Shown here piece by piece: positions 9,601 to 18,758 of a stretch of DNA of 64,000 bases. The stretch is from Bordetella parapertussis (GTDB taxonomy: Bacteria > Pseudomonadota > Gammaproteobacteria > Burkholderiales > Burkholderiaceae_B). The translations under genes were made by a program, and so were the position numbers. Within the stretch, counting starts at the first letter, position 1, and every line of letters begins with the position of its first letter. Below the pieces are notes generated by a model. It worked only from the letters and a program-made list of their open reading frames with translations, was not told the DNA's origin and did not search any database. The DNA lies in contig CAMCYB010000004.1 of NCBI GenBank assembly GCA_945883615.1, positions 1-64,000 of the forward strand, read 5' to 3'.

Positions 9601-9661
9601 TATGAAAGTGGGCGATCAACTTGAAGTTTTCGAAATTAAAGAGGTTGCTCGTTCTCTGTAA
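6650..9661 (+). CDS. infB: Translation initiation factor IF-2
   Basis: IF-2 is the GTPase that recruits fMet-tRNA to the 30S subunit and promotes subunit joining. The 1003-residue protein starts with an IF2_N module (about 1-50). A long, low-complexity linker rich in Gln/Ser/Thr/Ala and then Lys/Gly/Arg follows to about residue 415. A second IF2_N module ([20 protein letters not shown]) precedes the G domain: G1 at 513-520 (GHVDHGKT), G3 DTPGHEAF, G4 NKID, then domains II, III and IV. The length is at the upper end for betaproteobacteria because of the linker. The SD-like AGAGAG precedes the ATG. The gene follows nusA by 76 bases in the same operon. Confidence 0.98.
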   Translation: MSSNTVAQFATELKMQAELLLEQLRSAGVQVTTTADVVNESDKNRLLESLRRSHGATEGKKITLTRRQTSEIRQADGAGRSRTIQVEVRKKRVFVKRDVPDSNEPITQATDDLLPGKLTDQVDSHELNVSANSDASLTVQQSKVDQIVDQNQNESQELSGQVSQTESKDEGVLTQVVVSAVEVPVPTLDNAQSASVATQNSEEPHATQVVEEARTSTQQDLNNATQSKSKAVDTDLVSDTPAVKVASPTEPTKIEGSADAKTKSEITTETTQAPVKKQTRGRAPTAPIVAPVVSSEARDEARRKSEVEAAALRDMLNRPKKVVKAPEVEAPVLKGTLHKPTAPVKGAKKEAAEAGKKTVKAGELSSTWPDDARKKPAGKGGATPAGRDGWRSSGKSGRSGGRRGRGQEEVAREVAPVEFIAREIHVPETISVADLAHKMSVKAAEVIKHLMKMGQMVTINQVLDQETAMIMVEELGHTAIAAKLDDPEAFLDFPVMETDAELIARAPVVTVMGHVDHGKTSLLDYIRRAKVASGEAGGITQHIGAYHVKTDRGMVTFLDTPGHEAFTAMRARGAKATDIVILVVAADDGVMPQTKEAIHHARAAGVPLVVAVNKIDKPDANSERVKQELVVEQVVPEEYGGDVPFVSVSAKTGQGIDDLLENVLLQAEILELKAPVKSLAKGIVIEARLDKGRGPVATILVQSGTLNRGDVVLAGSSYGRVRAMLDENGKPIQSAGPSIPVEIQGLTEVPAAGDEIMCMVDERKAREIALFRQGKFRDVKLARQQAAKLEGMFDPLVEGSQTLQLIVKTDVQGSQEALVAAMLKLSTDEVRVQVVHAAVGGISESDVNLAIAAGAVIIGFNVRADQATRKLAESNGVDVRYYNIIYEAVDEVKAAMSGMLTPERREETLGLVDIREVYTISRIGTVAGCMVLEGLVRRDAQVRLLRDNVVTWTGHIDSLRRFKDDAREVKAGFDCGITLKGNNDMKVGDQLEVFEIKEVARSL

Positions 9662-9672
9662 CGTCAAACATC

Positions 9673-10077
9673 ATGATGAGTCGACATAAGCAAAAATCAA
9701 CGGGCGATCGCAATATTCGTCTGGCTGACCAAATTCAAAAAGATCTCGCCGTGCTGATTCAACGCGAGCTCGACACCCGGCGCGTCGGTTTAATTACGTT
9801 GTCAGGGGTTGAGCTCTCTACTGATTACGCTCACGCCAAAGTATTTTTTACGGTTATTGGTGCAGAACCTGAAGTTGCCTTGCAAGCCCTTCAAGAAAAG
9901 TCAGGTTGGCTGCATTCACAATTGTTTAAATTGTTGCACATTCATACGGTGCCTACATTGCATTTTTTTCATGACCCACAGCTCGAGCGTGGCATTGAAA
10001 TGTCTCGCTTAATTGATGAGGCCAATGCCCAATCCGTTTCACTTCCATTGCCTGAAGATCCTGACGTCAGGTCTTGA
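9673..10077 (+). CDS. rbfA: 30S ribosome-binding factor A (RbfA)
   Basis: RbfA is a cold-shock associated KH-type protein that binds immature 30S subunits near helix 1 of 16S rRNA during late assembly. The 134-residue protein has the family features: [20 protein letters not shown] at the start, the strand [18 protein letters not shown], and the C-terminal [20 protein letters not shown] with the Asp-x-x-x-Glu-x-Gly pattern. Two ATGs in a row (9673 and 9676) could both start it; the choice does not alter the domain. It lies 11 bases after infB and before truB, the usual order. Confidence 0.96.
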   Translation: MMSRHKQKSTGDRNIRLADQIQKDLAVLIQRELDTRRVGLITLSGVELSTDYAHAKVFFTVIGAEPEVALQALQEKSGWLHSQLFKLLHIHTVPTLHFFHDPQLERGIEMSRLIDEANAQSVSLPLPEDPDVRS

Positions 10078-10104
10078 GCTGGCGTTTTTCTGGGTAGACA
10101 TCAA

Positions 10105-10872
10105 ATGGCTAGAAAACGCGGGCAAGTGCTCGATGGCTTAGTTTTACTCGACAAACCTGAGGGTCTGTCGAGTAATCACGCCTTGCAGCGTTTAAAACGT
10201 AAGCTTGATGCGCAAAAAGCAGGCCATACCGGTACGTTAGACCCCTTTGCAACCGGTTTGCTAGTGTGTTGCTTGGGCCGTGTCACCAAAATTGCGGGGC
10301 ACATGCTTGATGCTGATAAAGGCTATTTGGCGACTATACTATTTGGCATTGAAACCGATTCAGGCGATTTAACGGGTGTGCAAACGCAAATCGCACCGAC
10401 TTCCTTTGAATCAATTGACCATAAAACCCTTGAAGCAACGTTAAAGACCTTTGAGGGTGTGCAGTTACAAATTCCACCAATGACGTCTGCTTTAAAGCGT
10501 GATGGCAAACCTTTGTATGCTTATGCTCGTGAGGGTATTGAGCTTGAGCGTGAACCCCGTCAAATTACCATTCACCGAATCGAATTATTAGTGTGCGAGG
10601 GAAAAACCGCTACGGTGCATATTGAATGTACAAAGGGCACATATATTCGCACGTTGGCGCAAGATATTGGCCGACAATTGGGTGTGTTTGCACATTTAAT
10701 CGCCTTACGTCGCACTCGCGTGGGCCCATTTTTGCTTGATCAAGCTGTCACGCTTGATGAAATAAACGAGATGACTGATGCTCAAAAAGTCATCATGCCA
10801 GTTGAAAGTCTTCCACCTGAATTACTTATATTTATACCCCAGCAAATCGCCACAAGTGGTTTGCCGGCTTAA
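10105..10872 (+). CDS. truB: tRNA pseudouridine(55) synthase TruB
   Basis: TruB makes the universal pseudouridine 55 in the T loop of tRNA. Conserved pieces are VLLDKPEGLSSNHALQRLKR, the catalytic loop GHTGTLDPFATGLL with the nucleophile Asp46, the GYLATILFGIETDSGDLTG block and IPPMTSALKRDGKPLYAYAR. At 255 residues it is shorter than E. coli TruB (314): it ends soon after the core and has no room for a C-terminal PUA domain, a short form that I believe also occurs in other betaproteobacteria. It follows rbfA by 27 bases and is probably the last gene of the rimP operon. Confidence 0.96.
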   Translation: MARKRGQVLDGLVLLDKPEGLSSNHALQRLKRKLDAQKAGHTGTLDPFATGLLVCCLGRVTKIAGHMLDADKGYLATILFGIETDSGDLTGVQTQIAPTSFESIDHKTLEATLKTFEGVQLQIPPMTSALKRDGKPLYAYAREGIELEREPRQITIHRIELLVCEGKTATVHIECTKGTYIRTLAQDIGRQLGVFAHLIALRRTRVGPFLLDQAVTLDEINEMTDAQKVIMPVESLPPELLIFIPQQIATSGLPA

Positions 10873-10889
10873 ACCTTAAAGGAAATTAA

Positions 10890-12704
10890 ATGTCACGCGC
10901 TCTGCGAAATGTCGCAATCATTGCCCACGTCGATCACGGTAAAACTACACTTGTAGATCAGTTATTACGCCAGTCTGGCACTTTTGAAGAGCACCAAGCA
11001 CTCAGTGAACGGGTGATGGACTCGGGTGACATTGAACGCGAACGCGGTATCACAATTTTAGCTAAAAACTGTGCTGTCAATTTTGAAGGCACACACATTA
11101 ACATTGTTGACACACCAGGCCATGCCGACTTTGGTGGTGAAGTTGAACGCGTTCTGTCGATGGTCGATGGGGTATTGTTATTGGTTGACGCGGTTGAGGG
11201 CCCTATGCCCCAAACGCGCTTTGTCACCCGTAAAGCGTTGGCTTTGGGCCTGCGCCCCATCGTTGTCATTAACAAGGTCGATCGCCCGGGTGCTCGCTGT
11301 GAGTATGTTGTGAATGCAACGTTTGATTTATTTGACAAGCTCGGTGCAACAGACGAACAACTTGATTTTCCAATTATTTATGCTTCAGGCTTATCGGGCT
11401 ATGCGGGTCTCGTTGATACCGTGCGCGAGGGAGATATGAAGCCTTTGTTTAACGCCATTCTTGATCATGTACCGTCACGCGATGATGATGTTGATGCGCC
11501 CTTGCAGCTACAAATTATTTCACTTGATTACAACAATTATGTTGGCAAAATTGGTGTGGGTCGCGTTAATCGTGGCCGCGTCAGGCCTGCGACTGATGTG
11601 GCCTTTCAGTTTGGCCCTGATGCCCCTGTTCAAAAGGGCCGCATTAATCAAGTGCTTAAATTTAAAGGGCTTGAACGTGTTTTAGTTGATGAAGCCCAAG
11701 CGGGTGACATTGTTTTAATTAACGGCATTGAAGATTTAGGTATTGGTTGCACCGTAACCGATATCAACCACCCTGATGCCTTGCCTATGTTGCGTATTGA
11801 CGAGCCAACTTTGGTGATGAATTTTATGGTCAATACCTCACCCCTAGCGGGTCGTGAAGGTAAATTTGTAACCAGCCGTCAATTGCGTGACCGTCTTGAC
11901 CGCGAACTTAAGGCAAACGTTGCACTTCGTGTGCGTGAAACGGACGACGATACAGTTTTTGAAGTGGCAGGTCGCGGTGAGCTGCACTTGACTATTTTGC
12001 TGGAAAATATGCGTCGTGAGGGTTATGAGCTTGCCGTATCTCGGCCACGTGTGATGTACCGTGAGGTTGATGGCGTCAAACAAGAGCCATTTGAATTACT
12101 GACTTGTGACGTTGAAGACACCCACCAAGGTGCCGTGATGGAAGAGCTGGGTCGCCGTAAGGGTGACCTGCAAGACATGCAGCCTGATGGCCGTGGCCGT
12201 ACGCGTCTTGAGTACCGTGTTCCTGCTCGAGGTTTAATTGGTTTTCAGGGCGAATTTTTGACGTTAACGCGTGGCACGGGCTTAATGAGTCATATTTTTG
12301 ACGAATACGCACCCGTTCGAGAGGGTGGTGTGGGTGAGCGTCGTAACGGCGTGCTGATTAGTCAAGATAATGGCGCTGCAGTGGCTTACGCCTTATGGAA
12401 GCTTCAAGAACGTGGTCGTATGTTTGTATCGCCAGGCGAAGAGTTGTATGAGGGCATGATTATCGGTATTCATAGCCGTGATAATGATTTAGTCGTGAAC
12501 CCCATTAAAGAGAAAAAACTCACTAACGTGCGTGCTTCCGGAAAAGACGAGCATATTGACTTAACCACACCGATTCGCATTTCTCTTGAATACGCGGTTG
12601 AGTTTATTAGTGATGACGAACTGGTTGAAGTCACACCTAAGAACATACGTTTGCGTAAACGATTCCTGTCAGAGAGCGACCGCCGCCGCGGTACTCGCGA
12701 GTAA
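10890..12704 (+). CDS. typA: Ribosome-associated GTPase TypA/BipA
   Basis: TypA/BipA is a translational GTPase of the EF-G class that aids 50S assembly and growth under stress and cold. The 604-residue protein has G1 at 12-19 (AHVDHGKT), the switch segment RERGITILAKN, G3 DTPGHADFGGE, G4 NKVDR, then EF-Tu domain II, two EF-G-like domains and the BipA-specific C-terminal domain (HIFDEYAPVREGGVGERRNG and following). A clear SD (AAGGAA) lies 7 bases before the ATG. It begins 17 bases after truB and may be read with that operon or separately. Confidence 0.97.
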   Translation: MSRALRNVAIIAHVDHGKTTLVDQLLRQSGTFEEHQALSERVMDSGDIERERGITILAKNCAVNFEGTHINIVDTPGHADFGGEVERVLSMVDGVLLLVDAVEGPMPQTRFVTRKALALGLRPIVVINKVDRPGARCEYVVNATFDLFDKLGATDEQLDFPIIYASGLSGYAGLVDTVREGDMKPLFNAILDHVPSRDDDVDAPLQLQIISLDYNNYVGKIGVGRVNRGRVRPATDVAFQFGPDAPVQKGRINQVLKFKGLERVLVDEAQAGDIVLINGIEDLGIGCTVTDINHPDALPMLRIDEPTLVMNFMVNTSPLAGREGKFVTSRQLRDRLDRELKANVALRVRETDDDTVFEVAGRGELHLTILLENMRREGYELAVSRPRVMYREVDGVKQEPFELLTCDVEDTHQGAVMEELGRRKGDLQDMQPDGRGRTRLEYRVPARGLIGFQGEFLTLTRGTGLMSHIFDEYAPVREGGVGERRNGVLISQDNGAAVAYALWKLQERGRMFVSPGEELYEGMIIGIHSRDNDLVVNPIKEKKLTNVRASGKDEHIDLTTPIRISLEYAVEFISDDELVEVTPKNIRLRKRFLSESDRRRGTRE

Positions 12705-12745
12705 GTGTTGCCGACTTAAGTTTTACTGAACCTTTTTTACCCTCT

Positions 12746-12789
12746 AGACCTTTGTCGATGCCTAAATTACTAGGTATCAGCAAAGGTCT
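12746..12789. terminator. Long hairpin between convergent typA and gabD
   Basis: AGACCTTTG (12746-12754) pairs perfectly with CAAAGGTCT (12781-12789). Inside it GATGCCTA pairs with TAGGTATC with one G-T wobble, giving a near-continuous stem of about 17 bp. The T-run after it on the plus strand is short and there is none on the minus strand. From its place between convergent genes it probably ends typA transcription, less surely gabD. Confidence 0.55.
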
Positions 12790-12811
12790 TTGGGTTTAAA
12801 AGCCTAGACTA

Positions 12812-14296
12812 TTAAATGCCGCCAAGGCATACATATTTCATTTCAAGAAAATCATCAATACCGTATATAGAGCCCTCACGCCCTAGGCCTGATTGTTTAA
12901 CGCCACCAAAGGGGGCTACTTCATTAGAAATAATGCCCGCGTTGACACCGACAATACCGTATTCAAGCGATTCAGCCACTCTAAAAACGCGACCAATATC
13001 TCTGCTGTAAAAGTATGCGGCTAAGCCAAATTCGGTGTTGTTCGCCAATTTGATGACCTCGGCTTCGTCTGTAAATTTTACGACAGGTGCAACCGGGCCA
13101 AAGGTTTCTTCGCGCATGCAAATCATGTCGGCGCTGACATCTGCTAACACGGTCGGTTGAAAGAAACGCCCGCCACGTGAATCAGGTTTACCACCCGTTA
13201 CAACGCGTGCACCTTTCGAAACGGCATCAGCTAAATGTGCTTCAACTTTTTTGATCGCGTCATTGTCAATCAGTGGCCCAGTGGTCACGGCATCTTCAAA
13301 ACCTTCACCCACTTTGAGGCGGCTTTGAACGGCTTGTGCAAGTTTTTGTACAAAAATTTCATATACCGATTCGTGAACATAAAAACGATTTGTACAAACG
13401 CATGTTTGACCCGCATTGCGATATTTTGAGGCCATTGCACCGTCGATAGCCGCATCAATGTCTGCATCTTCAAACACAATAAAGGGTGCGTTGCCACCGA
13501 GTTCAAGTGATAATTTTTTGATGGTGGGCGCGCACTGTTGCATCAAAATACGACCAACTTGTGTTGAACCAGTGAAGGTCAATTTGCGCACCACATCGCT
13601 TTTACACAGCACATTACCAATTTCAATTGAACGCTTGCTGTCAGCACTTAAAATATTCAGCACACCAGGTGGAATGCCAGCTTCATGGGCCAACTGGGCA
13701 AGTGCCAATGCCGACAAGGGGGTTTGCTCAGCCGGTTTTAAAACAACGGTGCAACCTGCCGCCAAAGCTGGCGACACTTTACGCGTGATCATGGCACTGG
13801 GAAAGTTCCACGGCGTAATCGCTGCACACACACCAATGGGCTCTCGCAGAACCATAATGCGGGTGTTGGGAATCGGTGACGCAATGGTGTCACCCATGAC
13901 ACGCTTCGCTTGCTCGGCAAACCACTCAACGAATGATGCCCCGTAAGTGATTTCACCTTTTGCTTCGGCAAACGGTTTACCTTGTTCAACGGTCATAATG
14001 CGAGCTAAATCGTCAGCGTGCAAAATAATTAAATCAAACCATTTACGTAAAATGACTGATCTGGCTTTGGCGGTTAAGGCACGCCAAGCGGGTAGGGCGC
14101 GTTCTGCCGCGGCAATAGCTTGCGACGCGCATTTAGGACCTAAATTAGCAACATGTGCAATCACTGCTTGGGTGGCGGGGTTGTCAACTTCGAATTGTGA
14201 CCCATCATCAGCGTCGACCCATTCGCCGTCAATGTATGCTTGCGTGCGAAGTAAGTCGGGGTGATTAATTTTGGCAGGAAAAGTAACTGTATTCAT
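12812..14296 (-). CDS. gabD: NAD(P)-dependent succinate-semialdehyde dehydrogenase
   Basis: This enzyme oxidises succinate semialdehyde to succinate, the last step of the GABA shunt; a related semialdehyde such as glutarate semialdehyde is also possible. The 494-residue protein is a full-length class I aldehyde dehydrogenase: TPWNFPSAMITRKVSPALAAG and KPAEQTPLSAL (NAD(P) binding), FTGSTQVGR, the general base Glu265 in SLELGGNAPF, and the nucleophile Cys299 in NAGQTCVCTNR. GabD is the closest family by the WNFP...GQTCVCTNR signature and by length. It follows the LOG-family gene on the minus strand by 12 bases, so the two are probably co-transcribed. No GABA transaminase gene is adjacent. Confidence 0.88.
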   Translation of the reverse strand: MNTVTFPAKINHPDLLRTQAYIDGEWVDADDGSQFEVDNPATQAVIAHVANLGPKCASQAIAAAERALPAWRALTAKARSVILRKWFDLIILHADDLARIMTVEQGKPFAEAKGEITYGASFVEWFAEQAKRVMGDTIASPIPNTRIMVLREPIGVCAAITPWNFPSAMITRKVSPALAAGCTVVLKPAEQTPLSALALAQLAHEAGIPPGVLNILSADSKRSIEIGNVLCKSDVVRKLTFTGSTQVGRILMQQCAPTIKKLSLELGGNAPFIVFEDADIDAAIDGAMASKYRNAGQTCVCTNRFYVHESVYEIFVQKLAQAVQSRLKVGEGFEDAVTTGPLIDNDAIKKVEAHLADAVSKGARVVTGGKPDSRGGRFFQPTVLADVSADMICMREETFGPVAPVVKFTDEAEVIKLANNTEFGLAAYFYSRDIGRVFRVAESLEYGIVGVNAGIISNEVAPFGGVKQSGLGREGSIYGIDDFLEMKYVCLGGI

Positions 14297-14308
14297 ATGG
14301 TAAACACC

Positions 14309-14989
14309 TTATTTTGGTAAAGAGCTGAGACGATTCACATCTTTTAAATGAGTCAATGCAAATGATTCAATCATATTTATCACCTTCGCGGGGTCATCTT
14401 CGACTGAAAATAAATCAAGATGTTCTTGAGTTACTAAATTTTGAGGTAAAAGTTCAATTTTCATCCATTCGATTAAACCATTCCAAAAATGGCTGCCCAC
14501 AAGAATAACGGGGCCTTTGGCGAGTTTGCCCGTTTGCATGAGTGTTAACGCCTCAAAAAGCTCGTCTAGTGTGCCAAAACCACCGGGCATAGCAATGTAG
14601 GCCATGCTATGCATAAAAAACGTGGCTTTTCTTGAATAAAAATACTCAAACGATAAGCTAACAGATTGGTAGGGGTTGTCTTTCTTTTCAAAAGGTAGTT
14701 TTATATTTAAACCAACACTTGTGCCGTTGGCTTCAAAGGCACCCTTGTTCGCTGCTTCCATAATGCCAGGGCCACCCCCAGCAATCACGGCAAACCCTGC
14801 TTTAGCAAGTCGAACGCCAATTTCATGGCTTAATGCGTAGTATGGTGATGACGGGGTGATGCGGGCGCTGCCAAAAACACTGACGGCAGGCCCGATATGA
14901 CTTAATGCTTGAGCGGCCGCGACCAACTCTGACATAATAATAGGGGCCTGTTGGGCAGCGGGTAATATTAAATTTGGGTCTTGATTCAT
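14309..14989 (-). CDS. LOG-family (TIGR00730) nucleotide 5'-monophosphate phosphoribohydrolase
   Basis: LOG-family enzymes cleave the N-glycosidic bond of cytokinin or purine nucleoside 5'-monophosphates, releasing the base and ribose 5-phosphate. The 226-residue protein carries both family motifs: GGGPGIME (71-78) and PGGFGTLDE (135-143), within a Rossmann-like fold. In bacteria the physiological substrate is often AMP or modified AMP; I cannot tell which here. The ATG (14989-14987) overlaps the polA ATG (14988-14990) on the other strand within a single CATG. An alternative start at Met19 (about 14935) would open a short gap, but the longer N-terminus looks like that of relatives. Probable operon with gabD. 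Confidence 0.85.
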   Translation of the reverse strand: MNQDPNLILPAAQQAPIIMSELVAAAQALSHIGPAVSVFGSARITPSSPYYALSHEIGVRLAKAGFAVIAGGGPGIMEAANKGAFEANGTSVGLNIKLPFEKKDNPYQSVSLSFEYFYSRKATFFMHSMAYIAMPGGFGTLDELFEALTLMQTGKLAKGPVILVGSHFWNGLIEWMKIELLPQNLVTQEHLDLFSVEDDPAKVINMIESFALTHLKDVNRLSSLPK

Positions 14990-17789
14990 GAATAAAACCT
15001 TATTACTAGTAGATGGTTCAAGCTATTTGTACCGCGCATTTCATGCGATGCCTGACTTGCGTAACGCACAGGGTGAGCCGACGGGCGCAATTTATGGCGT
15101 GGTCAACATGTTACGCAAGTTAGCACATGACTACCACCCGCAGTATGCCGCATGCGTTTTTGATGTGCGGGGCAAAACGTTTCGAGAAGAAATCTACCCC
15201 GAGTACAAAGCCCACAGGCCCTCAATGCCCGAAGATCTATCCCTTCAGGTGTTCGCTATTCATGACATTGTAAAAGCGATGGGGTGGCCTGTCGTGGGCA
15301 TTCAAGGGGTTGAGGCTGATGATGTGATTGCCACGATGGCTGAAATGGCTGAAAAGCAGGGCTGGAACAGCATTATTTCAACAGGCGACAAAGATTTAGC
15401 CCAATTGGTAACGGACCAAACCACCTTAATTAACACGATGAGTAGTGAAACGCTTGACCCCGCAGCTGTACATAAAAAGTTTGGGGTGCGACCAGATCAA
15501 ATAGTTGACTACTTGATGTTGGTGGGCGATGCCGTCGATAACGTCCCCGGTGTGAATAAAGTTGGCCCCAAAACAGCGGTTAAATGGTTAGATCAATATG
15601 CTTCGGTTGATGCAATCGTGGCACATGCGCAAGATATTAAGGGCGCCGTTGGCGAATATTTACGGGCTGCATTGCCACAATTCTCCCTCACAAGAGAGCT
15701 GCTTACGGTGCGGCGTGATTGTGATTTATCTGCTGTGATGTCAAGTTTTGATGATTTGGTGATGAGGCCTGGTGATAAAGAAACGTTAATTGCTCATTTC
15801 GAACGTTATGGTTTCAGATCATGGTTACGAGAAGTGACCCAAGATGCAAGCCGAATACCCATAGGCGACGCTCGCAGTTCAACCAATTCCTTTACCCCCG
15901 CCAACTCATCTAACGGCCGTGACACCACTCAGCAACAAGAAGAAAAGCTAAACAAAGATGTTGAATTGATTGCGCAAGCGGCTGCCATACCGCAAGTCTA
16001 TCGTTGTGTAACCACAAAAGAAGAGGCTGAACAATGGCTCAAAAAAGTGCAATCTTCGTCATGTGTGGCCTTTGATACTGAGACCACGTCACTTGACGGT
16101 ATGCAAGCTAAGTTAGTTGGTTTTTCGCTCAGCATTGAGCCAGGCGTTGCATGCTACATACCGGTCGGGCATCTTGGGCCTGATGCACAAGATATGTTGC
16201 CCAAAGCCGACGTCTTAGCGTTGTTTAAACCTTGGTTTGAATCAACGGCTCCCACTAAATTATTACACCATGCAAAGTACGACACCCATGTTTTAGCCAA
16301 TGAAGGCATTACTTTAAACGGTGTGGCGCACGACACGATGCTTGAAGCCTACGTGCTCGAGTCTCATCGCAGTGTTTCTCTGCACGAGTTATCACAACGA
16401 TGGCTGGGTCTAAATGGTGCGACCTACGAATCAATCTGTGGCAAGGGGGTCAACCAAATTGGGTTTGATGAGGTTGACCTTGAACACGCCACCCAATACG
16501 CTTGTGAAGATGCTGACTATACGCTTCGTTTGCATCTCGCTTTGTTTCCTCAAATCGAAGCGATTGCATCATTAAAGTCAATTTACGAACTTGAATGCCA
16601 TGTCTCACAAGTGTTGTTTGAAATTGAAAGGCAGGGTGTATTGATTGACGTGCAAGAGCTGGCTAAACAAAGCCATGGCTTAGGCCTTCAATTACTTGCT
16701 ATTGAACAAAAAGCCTACGAGTTAGCGGGCCAACCTTTCAATCTTAATTCGCCCAAGCAATTAGCTGAAATTTTGTTTGGTCAAATGAAATTGCCGGTGG
16801 TGCGCAAAACGCCTGGGGGTACGCCATCAACTGACGAAGAGGTGCTGACTAAACTGGCGCTAGACTACCCGTTACCTCAGGTCTTACTGAGTTATCGAGG
16901 TCTGGCTAAATTAAAATCGACTTATACAGACAAGTTGCCCAAAATGGTCAATGCGTCAACAGGTCGAGTACATACCCATTATTCGCAAGCATTGGTCATT
17001 ACTGGGCGTTTGTCATCATCAGACCCCAATTTACAAAATATTCCAGTACGCACCCCTGAGGGGCGGCAGGTGCGTTGTGCCTTTATTGCGGCGCCAGGCA
17101 CACTTTTGGTCTCGGCTGACTATTCTCAAATCGAATTGCGCGTCATGGCGCACGTGTCAGGTGATGCTGGGTTGCAACAAGCCTTTGCTGCAGGCGAAGA
17201 TATTCACCGTGCGACGGCATCAGAAGTGTTTGGTATCACATTGTTAGAGGTCTCAGCAGATCAACGGCGTGCGGCCAAAGCGATTAACTTTGGTTTGATA
17301 TACGGTATGGGGGCATTTGGTTTAGCCAACAATTTAGGAATTACCCGCGATGCGGCGCAGTCGTACATCGATCGATATTTTGCACGTTACCCTGGCGTTG
17401 CCCAATACATGGCAGATATTAAAGCGAAAGCACATGAGCAAGGTTGGGTCGAAACCGTGTTTGGTCGTCGTTTAGCCTTTCCTGATATTCAAGGCTCTGG
17501 GGCACGACGCGCGGGTGCGGAAAGGGCCGCAATTAATGCCCCCATGCAAGGCACCGCAGCCGATTTAATTAAAATGGCAATGGTGGTTATTTCTAAATGG
17601 TTGAAAGATAACAACCTTCAAAGCAAAGTCACCATGCAAGTGCATGACGAATTGGTATTAGAAGTACCACAGGCAGAGCTTGAATTAATTAAATTAAAAA
17701 TACCTGAGCTGATGTGCAGCGTTGCACAACTTAGCGTGCCGTTAGTGGCCGAAGTAGGCTTTGGGCTTAATTGGGAACAGGCTCACTAA
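14988..17789 (+). CDS. polA: DNA polymerase I
   Basis: Pol I removes RNA primers and fills gaps in replication and repair. The 933-residue protein has all three domains. The 5'-3' exonuclease spans about 1-290 (LLVDGSSYLYRAFHA, GVEADDVIAT, STGDKDLAQLV). The 3'-5' proofreading domain spans about 340-530, with the metal-binding D363-T-E365 intact. The polymerase domain has motif A DYSQIELR (Asp711), KAINFGLIYGMG, and motif C HDE around Asp887. A Ser/Thr/Gln-rich linker lies near residues 290-325. The start is shared in antisense with the LOG-family gene, and no clear SD precedes it, so its promoter must lie within the neighbouring coding region. Confidence 0.98.
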   Translation: MNKTLLLVDGSSYLYRAFHAMPDLRNAQGEPTGAIYGVVNMLRKLAHDYHPQYAACVFDVRGKTFREEIYPEYKAHRPSMPEDLSLQVFAIHDIVKAMGWPVVGIQGVEADDVIATMAEMAEKQGWNSIISTGDKDLAQLVTDQTTLINTMSSETLDPAAVHKKFGVRPDQIVDYLMLVGDAVDNVPGVNKVGPKTAVKWLDQYASVDAIVAHAQDIKGAVGEYLRAALPQFSLTRELLTVRRDCDLSAVMSSFDDLVMRPGDKETLIAHFERYGFRSWLREVTQDASRIPIGDARSSTNSFTPANSSNGRDTTQQQEEKLNKDVELIAQAAAIPQVYRCVTTKEEAEQWLKKVQSSSCVAFDTETTSLDGMQAKLVGFSLSIEPGVACYIPVGHLGPDAQDMLPKADVLALFKPWFESTAPTKLLHHAKYDTHVLANEGITLNGVAHDTMLEAYVLESHRSVSLHELSQRWLGLNGATYESICGKGVNQIGFDEVDLEHATQYACEDADYTLRLHLALFPQIEAIASLKSIYELECHVSQVLFEIERQGVLIDVQELAKQSHGLGLQLLAIEQKAYELAGQPFNLNSPKQLAEILFGQMKLPVVRKTPGGTPSTDEEVLTKLALDYPLPQVLLSYRGLAKLKSTYTDKLPKMVNASTGRVHTHYSQALVITGRLSSSDPNLQNIPVRTPEGRQVRCAFIAAPGTLLVSADYSQIELRVMAHVSGDAGLQQAFAAGEDIHRATASEVFGITLLEVSADQRRAAKAINFGLIYGMGAFGLANNLGITRDAAQSYIDRYFARYPGVAQYMADIKAKAHEQGWVETVFGRRLAFPDIQGSGARRAGAERAAINAPMQGTAADLIKMAMVVISKWLKDNNLQSKVTMQVHDELVLEVPQAELELIKLKIPELMCSVAQLSVPLVAEVGFGLNWEQAH

Positions 17790-17804
17790 CCCGAGCGCTG
17801 CTTT

Positions 17805-18677
17805 TTACAGGTTTTTCAAAGCCGCAATACGTTGCTCAATAGGTGGGTGGGTTGAAAAAAGGGCTGCAATGCCATGGCCGCCATTGATTCCTGATGCTTC
17901 GAAGCTCTTAGGTAAGTCGCCCGGTGTTAAGCCACCTAAGCGCGCTAAGGCTTTAATCATAGGCTCACGAGACTGTAAAAGGCGGGCTGAACCCTCGTCT
18001 GCTCTAAATTCGCGTTGACGCGAAAACCAAGCCACAATGATGCTAGCCAAGACGCCAAAAATGATTTCTGAAACAATGACCGCAGCAAAATAACCGATAC
18101 CCACACCGCGATCGTTTTTAAGAATGACTCGATCAACAAAATAGCCAACCAACCGGGCAAAAAACACCACAAAGGTGTTCACCACACCTTGAATTAAAGT
18201 CAGGGTAACCATATCGCCGTTGGCCACGTGAGCGACTTCGTGACCTAATACGGCAGACACTTCTTCTCGAGTCATGCTTTGTAGTAAACCTGTTGAAACC
18301 GCAACCAAGGCGTTATTCTTAAAAGCGCCCGTCGCAAATGCATTTGGTGCACCATCATAAATAGCAACCTCTGGGTAGCCAATTTGAGCGCGTTCAGCTA
18401 ATTGATGAACCGTTTCGACAAGCCAGCGTTCTTCGGGGTTTTGAGGGGCTTGCGGGTCAATGATGCGCGCGCCTGTAGACCACTTCGCAACACGTTTGCT
18501 AATAAACAACGAAATAATTGAACCACCAAAACCAATGACCGCTGAAAAGACCAGAAGCATCTCAATGTTTAGACCCTGGGCCGTCAAAAAACGATCGGCA
18601 CCCAAGAGGTTTAAAATGATACCCAGCACCACGATCACAGCTAAGTTGGTGACTAGAAACAGAACAATACGTTTCAT
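17805..18677 (-). CDS. htpX: Membrane zinc metalloprotease HtpX
   Basis: HtpX is an inner-membrane M48 protease that degrades misfolded membrane proteins, partly overlapping FtsH. The 290-residue protein has two N-terminal transmembrane segments (about 3-25 and 38-60), the zinc site H146-E-V-A-H150 in [13 protein letters not shown], two more hydrophobic segments (about 155-180 and 195-215), and the third ligand in [11 protein letters not shown]. Length and order match E. coli HtpX (293). It lies 81 bases after the Rieske oxygenase gene on the same strand and converges with polA. Confidence 0.95.
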   Translation of the reverse strand: MKRIVLFLVTNLAVIVVLGIILNLLGADRFLTAQGLNIEMLLVFSAVIGFGGSIISLFISKRVAKWSTGARIIDPQAPQNPEERWLVETVHQLAERAQIGYPEVAIYDGAPNAFATGAFKNNALVAVSTGLLQSMTREEVSAVLGHEVAHVANGDMVTLTLIQGVVNTFVVFFARLVGYFVDRVILKNDRGVGIGYFAAVIVSEIIFGVLASIIVAWFSRQREFRADEGSARLLQSREPMIKALARLGGLTPGDLPKSFEASGINGGHGIAALFSTHPPIEQRIAALKNL

Positions 18678-18758
18678 GAACGCTTCCTGAAAAAGAAATA
18701 ATAAAAAATTCTAAGGGACTCATTAATATACATGCTGATATAAAACTATGACTACCAA

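Noticed and set aside
13416..13946. 176-codon open frame antisense to gabD
   Set aside because: It overlaps the conserved aldehyde dehydrogenase core and shows no recognisable domain.
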